From the NCBI RefSeq assembly GCF_900110945.1, contig NZ_FOFL01000008.1, forward strand, positions 1 through 64,000: a DNA stretch of 64,000 nt, in the 5' to 3' direction. The position numbers were made by a program, and so were the translations under genes. The notes below the pieces were generated by a model that saw nothing but the letters and a program-made list of their open reading frames with translations, searched no databases and was not told the origin of the DNA. This DNA is from Devosia sp. YR412 (GTDB lineage: Bacteria; Pseudomonadota; Alphaproteobacteria; Rhizobiales; Devosiaceae). Shown here one piece after another: positions 1 through 6,323 of the stretch; the first letter of the stretch is position 1, and every line of letters starts with the position of its first letter.

Positions 1-468
1 ATAACCTCGCATACCGACGGCCCGGGCGTGAACCCACGGCGACTGGCATAGTCCCGTGCCCGGCCCACTCCCGCCACTGTCGCCTGCAGGCCGCCCATGC
101 GGGGTGGATGGCGGCATTATGCGCGCTGGTGGAGGGGCGTGGATAAGGAGGATAGAGCTACGCGCTGAGATTGCCAAATCCTCGATGGTCACCCTCGGGC
201 TTGACCCGAGGGGACTGTACTTCACGATGCTCCCGGCAAGTGTAGAGCCCTCGGGTCAAGCCCGAGGGTGACGGCCGGTGGGTGTGTCCAGCCTCAAGGG
301 CAACCGGTCACGCACCTGTCAGGGAACGCGCCCTGCCCGGCTGCATTGCTCTTACACGGACCCGGGCTAGTTCTTGGGGCCAAGGGGTGAAAGCCCCCGA
401 AGCGAGGGAGGAAGGGCCGAAAAGCTCGCCTCCCCCGCGCTTTATTTGTCCCTGCCCCACATCCAGCT
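1..468. other. Left-edge intergenic region
   Basis: No convincing gene is seen here apart from one possibility. In frame 1 the first 16 codons are open and end at TAG 49-51, so they could be the 3' end of a gene entering from the left; this cannot be judged from so short a piece. The rest is non-coding in appearance and contains the long inverted repeat listed separately. The dnaE stop codon lies just to the right. No clear T-tract terminator for dnaE was found. Confidence 0.4.
188..272. repeat. Extragenic inverted repeat, two perfect 25-bp arms
   Basis: The left arm (188-212) and the right arm (248-272) are exact reverse complements over 25 bp, separated by 35 bp. Each arm is itself imperfectly palindromic around 'ctcgggcttgacccgag'. 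It lies in non-coding DNA downstream of dnaE. The layout fits a REP- or MITE-like extragenic element, or an RNA hairpin affecting the dnaE transcript end. No transposase and no target-site duplication are visible. Confidence 0.75.
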
Positions 469-3400
469 CTAATGGAACCGCACGTCGGTCACCCCGTCCA
501 GCGCTTTGATGCCGCCGGCGACCTCCGCGGTGAGGCGGTAGCTGCCGGGGAGTTCGATTTCATATTCGCGGGCGCCGCCGTCGCGGATGACGACGAAGTT
601 GACACTGCCCTCCCCGCCCCGCTTGAGCTGGGCGGCGATGGAGCCGAGTGCCTTGGCGTCGGCGGCAAAGACGGTGAGACGGCGGTCGATCTTGTCTTCG
701 ATGCCATCAAGAGGCTGGGATGACAGCAGGCGCAGGCTGATGCCCTCGGCACGTTCGTCAGCGCCGACCTGCAGGATCACCGACTTGCCAGGCTGCAGCA
801 TGGCGCCGAATTCGTTGATCTGCTCCGAAAAGGCGATGACTTCGAAACTGCCGGTCTGATCGGAAAGCGTCAGGATCATCATCGGCGTGCCCTTCTTGGT
901 CCGCCGGTCCTGGCGTCCGCTGATCGTGCCGGCGAGACGCCCTGCTCCGGCTCCATCCTTGACAGCGCGTTCGAAGTCGGCCCAGCGCTGCACGCGGAGC
1001 TTTTCGAAGAGGTCGGCATAGGCGTCGAGCGGATGAGCCGAAAGGTGGAAGCCGATGGCCGAGAGTTCGCGGTCGGCGCGCTCGGTGGTGGTCCAGGCGG
1101 GCACGCCGGCCGGCAGGCGGAGCGGTTCGGGCTCGCCGGCGTCGAACATGTTCCACTGGCCCTCGTTGCGCTCATGGGTCAGCGACTGGGCCATGCCCAT
1201 GACGGTTTCGATGGCGGCAAAGGCCACTTCGCGGCGCGGCACGATGGCGTCGAAGGCACCGGCATTGGCGAGGGTTTCGAGCGTCCGCTTGGAGAGAATG
1301 CGCGGATCGACGCGGCGGGCAAAGTCGCCCAAGTCCTTGAAGGGGGTATTGCCGCGCGCCTCGACAATATGCTCGGCGACCTGGCGGCCGACGCCCTTGA
1401 CCGCACAGAGGCCATAGAGAATGCGCTTGTCCTTGACCGAGAAGACCACCTGCGAAGAGTTCACGCAGGGCGGCACCAGTTCGATCTTGTGGCGCTTGGC
1501 CTCGCTGCGGAATTCGGCCAGCTTGTCGGTATTGCCCATATCGAGCGTCATCGAGGCGGCGAGGAATTCGTGCGGGTGATGCGCCTTGAGATAGGCGGTC
1601 TGGTAGGAGACCAGGGCATAGGTCGCGGCATGGCTCTTGTTGAAGCCGTAGTTGGCGAATTTGGCCAAGAGGTCAAAGATCGTGTCGGCCAGCGACTTCT
1701 TGAGCCCGTGCTTGATGGCGCCCTCGCGGAAGCGCTCACGCTGCGCATCCATCTCGGCCTTGATCTTCTTGCCCATGGCGCGGCGCAGCATGTCGGCTTC
1801 GCCGAGCGAGTAGCCCGACAGAAGCTGGGCGATCTGCATCACCTGCTCCTGATAGACGATGATGCCATAGGTCTCGTCGAGCACGACCGAAAGGTCGGGA
1901 TGAGGATATTCCACCTCTTCGCGGCCGTGCTTGCGGTCATTGAACAGGGGGATATTGTCCATCGGACCGGGGCGATAGAGCGCCACGAGCGCGATGATAT
2001 CCTCGAAGCGGTCGGGCTTCATATCGACCAGGGCGCGGCGCATGCCGGCGCCTTCCACCTGGAAGACGCCAAAGGTGTCGCCCCGGGCGTAGAGGTCATA
2101 GGTCGGCTTGTCGTCGATCTCGATGTCCTCGATGCGGAAGCTGCCGCCATCGAGGTTGACCATGTTGACGGCGTACTGGATCGTGGTCAGCGTCTTGAGG
2201 CCGAGGAAGTCGAACTTCACGAGGCCCGCCGCCTCGCTCCACTTCATATTATACTGGCAGACCGGCATATCCGAGCGCGGATCGCGATAAAGCGGCGCCA
2301 GATCCTGTAGTGGGCGATCGCCAATGATGATGCCAGCGGCGTGGGTCGAGGCGTGGCGGAACAGGCCTTCGAGGTTTTTGGCAATGGCGACGAGGTCACC
2401 CACCGTCTCGTCCTCGTCGGCCATGCGCTTGAACTCGGGGATCTCGGCCATGGTGCGCTCGATCGAATAGGGATCGGCAGGATTGGCCGGCACCAGCTTG
2501 CAGAGACGATCGACCTGGCCATAGGGCATTTGCAGCACGCGGCCGACGTCGCGCAGCACGGCGCGGGCTTGCAGCGTTCCAAAGGTGATGATCTGGGAGA
2601 CCTGCTCGGTGCCGTATTTCTTCTGCACATAGCGGATCACCTCTTCGCGGCGGTCCTGGCAGAAATCGATGTCGAAGTCGGGCATGGAAACGCGTTCCGG
2701 ATTGAGGAAGCGTTCGAACAGGAGATTGTACGCGAGGGGGTCGAGGTCGGTGATGGTGGTGGCAAAGGCCACCAGCGAGCCCGCGCCCGAACCGCGGCCG
2801 GGGCCAACCGGAATGCCCTGGGATTTCGACCAGCGGATGAAATCGGCGACGATCAGGAAATAGCCCGGGAATTTCATCGACTGGATGATGTTGAGCTCGA
2901 ATTCGAGCCGGTCCCAATAAACCTGCTCGGTCTTGCCCGGCGCCGTGCCGACTGTGGCGAGACGTTCGCGCAGACCATCCTCGGCCATCTGTCGCAGCGC
3001 CGCGGCTTCGGCGGCGACGGCATCGTCTTCGCTGAGGTCGGGCGCGGCGGCGAATTTGGGCAGGATGGGGCTGCGGGTGCGCGGGCGATAGGAAATGCGC
3101 TGGGCGATTTCGACAGTGGAGTCGAGCGCTTCGGGCAGGTCGGAGAAGAGCGCGGCCATTTCGGCGCGGGTCTTGAAATAATACTGGTCGTTGAGCTTGC
3201 GGCGCTCGGTCTGGGCCAAAACGGTGCCGCCGGCAATGGCCAGCAGCGCGTCATGCGCCTCGAATTCCTTGACCGACTTGAAGAAGGGCTCGTTGGTGGC
3301 GACCAGCGGAATACCCTTGCGATAGGCATAATCGACGAGGCGCGGCTCGACGCTGAGTTCCTGGCTGCGGCCATGGCGCTGCAGCTCAACATAGAAGCGG

Positions 3401-3924
3401 TCACCGAAGAGATCAGCCAGCCGGTCGAGCCGGCGGATGGCATTGGCATCCTGGCCCTGGGCGAAGGCCATGTCGATGGCGCCTTCGGGGCCGCCGCTGA
3501 GGCAGATCAGGCCTTCGAGGCGCTCGCGGCTCAGCCAGTCGAGCTGGGCGCGGGCGGTGCCGCCGTCGCCCTGGATGTAGGATTGGGAAACCAGGCGGGA
3601 GAGATTGGCGAATCCCTCCTCGGTCTGGGCGAGCAGGACGACGCTCGACTTGCCGGACCAAGCGACATGGCCGCGTTCGCTGACCCGTTCCTCGGCGGCG
3701 GCAAAGTCGATGGCCAGCTCGACACCGGCCAGGGGCTGGATGCCCTTCTTGCTGGCCTTTTCGGAGAATTCCAAAGCGCCGAACAGATTGCCGGTATCGG
3801 CAATGCCGAGCGCCGGCTGGTTGTCGGCGGCGGCGAGCTTGAGAATCGTCTCAAGCTGCAGCGCGCCCTCGAGCAGGGAGTAGGCGGAATGGACGTGAAG
3901 ATGGATAAAGCCGGGACCGTTCAT
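469..3924 (-). CDS. dnaE: DNA polymerase III subunit alpha
   Basis: This is the replicative polymerase catalytic subunit, about 1151 residues, the usual length for DnaE1 rather than the shorter error-prone DnaE2/ImuC. The N-terminus begins with a PHP domain (HLHVHSAYSLLEG). The palm carries PDFDIDFCQDRR with the paired catalytic aspartates. A finger/beta-binding region follows, then a C-terminal OB-fold region (tIsGRQDRRTKKG). The start is set at the ATG at 3922-3924, where the PHP domain begins; an in-frame extension to 4014 would add 30 residues with no family resemblance. An AGG precedes this ATG at normal spacing. A tiny membrane-protein gene with a LexA box lies 67 bp upstream on the same strand, so SOS-driven read-through into dnaE is possible. 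Confidence 0.97.
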   Translation of the reverse strand: MNGPGFIHLHVHSAYSLLEGALQLETILKLAAADNQPALGIADTGNLFGALEFSEKASKKGIQPLAGVELAIDFAAAEERVSERGHVAWSGKSSVVLLAQTEEGFANLSRLVSQSYIQGDGGTARAQLDWLSRERLEGLICLSGGPEGAIDMAFAQGQDANAIRRLDRLADLFGDRFYVELQRHGRSQELSVEPRLVDYAYRKGIPLVATNEPFFKSVKEFEAHDALLAIAGGTVLAQTERRKLNDQYYFKTRAEMAALFSDLPEALDSTVEIAQRISYRPRTRSPILPKFAAAPDLSEDDAVAAEAAALRQMAEDGLRERLATVGTAPGKTEQVYWDRLEFELNIIQSMKFPGYFLIVADFIRWSKSQGIPVGPGRGSGAGSLVAFATTITDLDPLAYNLLFERFLNPERVSMPDFDIDFCQDRREEVIRYVQKKYGTEQVSQIITFGTLQARAVLRDVGRVLQMPYGQVDRLCKLVPANPADPYSIERTMAEIPEFKRMADEDETVGDLVAIAKNLEGLFRHASTHAAGIIIGDRPLQDLAPLYRDPRSDMPVCQYNMKWSEAAGLVKFDFLGLKTLTTIQYAVNMVNLDGGSFRIEDIEIDDKPTYDLYARGDTFGVFQVEGAGMRRALVDMKPDRFEDIIALVALYRPGPMDNIPLFNDRKHGREEVEYPHPDLSVVLDETYGIIVYQEQVMQIAQLLSGYSLGEADMLRRAMGKKIKAEMDAQRERFREGAIKHGLKKSLADTIFDLLAKFANYGFNKSHAATYALVSYQTAYLKAHHPHEFLAASMTLDMGNTDKLAEFRSEAKRHKIELVPPCVNSSQVVFSVKDKRILYGLCAVKGVGRQVAEHIVEARGNTPFKDLGDFARRVDPRILSKRTLETLANAGAFDAIVPRREVAFAAIETVMGMAQSLTHERNEGQWNMFDAGEPEPLRLPAGVPAWTTTERADRELSAIGFHLSAHPLDAYADLFEKLRVQRWADFERAVKDGAGAGRLAGTISGRQDRRTKKGTPMMILTLSDQTGSFEVIAFSEQINEFGAMLQPGKSVILQVGADERAEGISLRLLSSQPLDGIEDKIDRRLTVFAADAKALGSIAAQLKRGGEGSVNFVVIRDGGAREYEIELPGSYRLTAEVAGGIKALDGVTDVRFH

Positions 3925-3991
3925 GCGCTTACCTATATCACTGGTGGCGCCGTAACCTGAGGTTGCGCGCGCCGCTATCCACAGGGCAGCG

Positions 3992-4090
3992 TCACACGAG
4001 TCGGGCCAGCACATCCATCCAGGTCAGCGAGCCGATGGTGAAGGCGCCGAGGGTAACGAATGCGGCGAAGTCCTTGATGAAAGTGAGCAT
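3992..4090 (-). CDS. Small single-span membrane protein behind a LexA box
   Basis: This short gene encodes 32 residues starting MLTFIKDFAAFVTLG and ending at TGA 3992-3994. GGGAG lies six bases before the ATG at 4088-4090; an in-frame ATG at 4094-4096 would add two residues but leaves no room for that site. The middle (roughly residues 8-24) is one hydrophobic helix, preceded by a Lys/Asp pair and followed by WMDVLARLV. A perfect alphaproteobacterial LexA box lies about 35 bp upstream. Small, LexA-controlled, inner-membrane proteins of this type are known in Caulobacter (SidA, a 29-residue division inhibitor). Homology to SidA is not claimed; the similarity is in size, topology and control. 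The gene could instead be a leader peptide for dnaE. Confidence 0.7.
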   Translation of the reverse strand: MLTFIKDFAAFVTLGAFTIGSLTWMDVLARLV

Positions 4091-4124
4091 CTGCATCTCC
4101 CGTGTTGCTATAATGTTCTTATAA

Positions 4125-4139
4125 GTTCGTCATTTGTTC
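4125..4139 (-). promoter_or_regulatory. LexA (SOS) box
   Basis: On the plus strand the site reads GTTCGTCATTTGTTC, which is GTTC-N7-GTTC and matches exactly the LexA operator of Alphaproteobacteria. It lies about 35 bp upstream of the small membrane-protein gene. AT-rich promoter-like sequence (TATAAG, CATTATA on the minus strand) lies between box and gene, so repressor binding here would block transcription. A further GTTC at 4115-4118 is out of register (N6). Confidence 0.75.
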
Positions 4140-4252
4140 CCGTCTAGCCAGAAGAGCGGGGATAGCGGGAATTGGACGCGATTGGTTAGCAAAGCGTTAG
4201 GAAAGATTGCCGAGGCGTTTAGGATTTGCCGTGCGCCGGCGGCGTCACCGAA

Positions 4253-4281
4253 CTGAAATAAAGCTGCAATCGGTCTGTCAT
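4253..4281 (+). promoter_or_regulatory. PhoB box with three half-sites
   Basis: Three 7-bp direct repeats sit in exact 11-bp register: CTGAAAT (4253-4259), CTGCAAT (4264-4270) and CTGTCAT (4275-4281), separated by 4-bp spacers. The known PhoB site is CTGTCAT-N4-CTGTCAT. The last half-site is perfect, the middle one differs at two positions and the first at two. The site lies 66 bp upstream of the alkaline phosphatase start, as expected for activation under phosphate limitation. Confidence 0.75.
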
Positions 4282-4346
4282 GCGGACTTCCTACGGTGCA
4301 GCGCAGCCGCCCTCACGGCCCCGTTACCGACAGACAGGAAGCGCCC

Positions 4347-5876
4347 ATGACCTCTCTCGCCCGTGCCCTTGTGGCTGGCGTGTCCGTGATCGCCCTCACG
4401 GCTCCCGCCTTTGCCCAATCGACCCTGCCGCAGGCCAATGACAGCTATTTCCTCGCCGCCCAGGAAGCGCTTGCTGCCAAGGAAGCCATCCAGCCGAATA
4501 CCGGCAAGGCCAAGAATGTCATCATGTTCATCGTGGATGGCTTCTCCATCCCCACCATTACCGCTGCCCGTATCCACGAAGGCCAGTTGGCCGGCGTCGA
4601 CGGCGAGAGCCATTCGCTCGCTTTCGAAAAGCTGCTGCCGCATACCGCCCTCGTGAAGACCTACACCCATGACAGCCAGGTCGCCGACTCGGCTCCGACC
4701 GCCACCGCCATCACTTCGGGCGTCAAGTCGCTGAACGGCACCATCGGCGTCGACCAGACTGCTGTGCTGGAAGATTGTTCCACTCAGGCCGGCGCCACCA
4801 CCATGTCGATCTTCGAACAGGCCGAAGAAGCCGGTCTGGCAACGGGCATCATCTCGACCGCCCGCATCACCCATGCGACGCCCGCCGCTGCCTATGCCCA
4901 TACCGTTGGCCGCGACTGGGAAAATGATGCCGCCCTTCCAGAAGATGCCGTCGGCACCTGCCCCGACATCGCTTCGCAGCTGGTCGACTGGTCCTTCGGT
5001 GACGGCTTTGAAGTGGTGTTCGGCGGCGGCCGTTCCAACTTCATGCTCGACAGCCAAAAGGATCCGGAAGACGAGACCAAGTCCGGCGCCCGCAAGACCC
5101 GCGACCTGATCGCCGACTGGCAGGCCAAGTATAACGATGGCGAATATGTCTGGAACCAGGAAGGTTTCGACGCCCTGACCGCCGACACCAGCCATGTTCT
5201 GGGTCTCTTCAACGGCTCGCACATGCAGTATGAAGCCGACCGCGCCAAGGATGCCGGCGGCGAGCCCTCGATCACCGACATGACCACCAAGGCCATCGAG
5301 ATCCTCGAAAAGAACGAAACCGGCTATATGCTGATGGTTGAAGGCGGCCGTGTCGATCACGCCCACCACGCCGGCAATGCTGCCCGCGCCCTGACCGACG
5401 CCATCGCCGTCTCCGAAGCCGTCCAGGCTGCCTATGACGCCGTGAACCCCGAAGAAACGCTGATCCTGATCACCGCCGATCACAGCCACGTCTTCTCGAT
5501 CGCCGGCTACCCGACCCGCAACAACCCGATCCTGGGCATTGCCGGTGTTGCCGATGACGGCAAGGCCTACACCACCCTTGGCTACATGAACGGACCGGGC
5601 GCTGCTTCCTTCGACCCGGCCAATCCCCCGACCCTGCCGGAAGGTGCCGACGCCGATGCGCCGCTGACCATCCGCGCCGACCTCAAGGACGTCGACACCA
5701 CCGACATCGACTTCCTGCAGCAGGCGCTGATCCCGATGGGTTCGGAAAGCCATGCCGGCGATGACGTGGCCGTCTTCGCCCAGGGCCCGCAGGCCTATCT
5801 GTTCGACGGCGTTGTCGAGCAGAACTACCTCTACCACGTGATGGCCAAGGCTCTCGAGCTCAACGCCGCCAAGTAA
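4347..5876 (+). CDS. phoA: Periplasmic alkaline phosphatase
   Basis: The product hydrolyses phosphate monoesters in the periplasm to supply inorganic phosphate. The 509-residue protein begins with a signal peptide ending around APAFAQ. The metal and nucleophile motifs of the PhoA family are visible: D64 in IVDGFS, D114-S115 in ADSAPTATAITSG (S115 the likely nucleophile), EGGRVDHAHHAG, ITADHSH, and a late ESHAGDDV histidine. The ATG at 4347 was chosen because AGGAAG precedes it at good spacing and the signal peptide begins there; an upstream GTG at 4296 adds only non-family sequence. A PhoB box lies in the promoter and a strong terminator follows, so it is probably transcribed alone. Confidence 0.95.
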   Translation: MTSLARALVAGVSVIALTAPAFAQSTLPQANDSYFLAAQEALAAKEAIQPNTGKAKNVIMFIVDGFSIPTITAARIHEGQLAGVDGESHSLAFEKLLPHTALVKTYTHDSQVADSAPTATAITSGVKSLNGTIGVDQTAVLEDCSTQAGATTMSIFEQAEEAGLATGIISTARITHATPAAAYAHTVGRDWENDAALPEDAVGTCPDIASQLVDWSFGDGFEVVFGGGRSNFMLDSQKDPEDETKSGARKTRDLIADWQAKYNDGEYVWNQEGFDALTADTSHVLGLFNGSHMQYEADRAKDAGGEPSITDMTTKAIEILEKNETGYMLMVEGGRVDHAHHAGNAARALTDAIAVSEAVQAAYDAVNPEETLILITADHSHVFSIAGYPTRNNPILGIAGVADDGKAYTTLGYMNGPGAASFDPANPPTLPEGADADAPLTIRADLKDVDTTDIDFLQQALIPMGSESHAGDDVAVFAQGPQAYLFDGVVEQNYLYHVMAKALELNAAK

Positions 5877-5892
5877 GGTCCAGCGATCAAGC

Positions 5893-5928
5893 GGCCGCCG
5901 GCACTCGTGCCGGCGGCCTGCGCTTTTC
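5893..5928 (+). terminator. Rho-independent terminator of phoA
   Basis: A perfect 11-bp stem (5893-5903 with 5908-5918) with a CTCG tetraloop is followed by CTGCGCTTTT. It starts 16 bp after the phoA stop codon. Confidence 0.85.
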
Positions 5929-5998
5929 ACGAAGCCGTGAGCGTCATACGCATAGAGCGCTGCGGCGTTATTTTGAGCGGGACGAAAGGATATTGGAC

Positions 5999-6229
5999 AT
6001 GGATCGACGCCAGTTTCTCGGCGCATTGGCTGCAGCGCCGCTGCTCACCCAGATCACGCCGGCCTTTGCCGATACCCCGTCCTTACGCTTCCGCGACATG
6101 TATTCGCGCGGCAAGGATTTGTCAGAAGCCGCCCTCGTTTTGCAGGGCCTGCGTATCGAGCCGGGACGAGTGGCAGAGCCAGCAGCAGAGTGGCGAGGAG
6201 TGTGTGGCGGATCATCGAAAGCTCCGTAA
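5999..6229 (+). pseudogene. Truncated Tat-exported protein, 5' fragment only
   Basis: AAAGGA precedes the ATG at 5999 by eight bases and the first residues MDRRQFLGALAAAPLL form a Tat-type signal peptide. Residues up to about 56 (LRFRDMYSRG ... LVLQGLRIE) look like the start of an exported family that normally continues with a GFMAPPLK-type stretch and a CPFC motif; that comparison is from memory. Here the resemblance stops at about 6167. The remaining 20 residues are Ala/Gly/Arg-rich and are the reverse strand of another gene's signal peptide. This looks like the 5' remnant of a gene whose 3' part was lost in a deletion. Confidence 0.6.
6054..6215 (-). pseudogene. Truncated secreted protein, signal-peptide fragment only
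   Basis: On the minus strand GGAG precedes an ATG at 6213-6215, and the first 19 residues (MIRHTLLATLLLALPLVPA) form a textbook signal peptide. After that the frame runs into the antisense of the neighbouring truncated Tat gene and stops at 6054 after 53 residues of no recognisable character. The signal-peptide end and the last family-like residue of the plus-strand fragment meet at about 6160-6168. The two are therefore best read as the surviving 5' ends of two convergent genes joined by one deletion. A chance ORF cannot be excluded. Confidence 0.45.
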
Positions 6230-6291
6230 TGGTGTAACATTACCGGAGTAGCGAAGCTGGATGACATCCGGGTGACGACAAGTGAGCAAAC

Positions 6292-6317
6292 AAAAAGGCC
6301 CGGATCGCTCCGGGCCT
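6292..6317 (-). terminator. Rho-independent terminator of clpA
   Basis: A perfect 9-bp stem (6296-6304 with 6309-6317) with a four-base loop is followed on the minus strand by TTTTTG. It begins 7 bp past the clpA stop codon. Confidence 0.8.
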
Positions 6318-6323
6318 CTTCAC

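Noticed and set aside
1033..3960. Long open frames on the plus strand opposite dnaE (1033-2310 and 2341-3960)
   Set aside because: They mirror the codon pattern of dnaE, have no family resemblance and are typical antisense shadows of a GC-rich gene.
4115..4128. A second GTTC pair next to the LexA box
   Set aside because: The spacing is N6, not the N7 required; only the 4125-4139 pair fits.
4278..6026. 582-codon open frame on the minus strand opposite phoA
   Set aside because: It runs antisense to a well-supported alkaline phosphatase and reads as Gly/Val-rich sequence with no domain.
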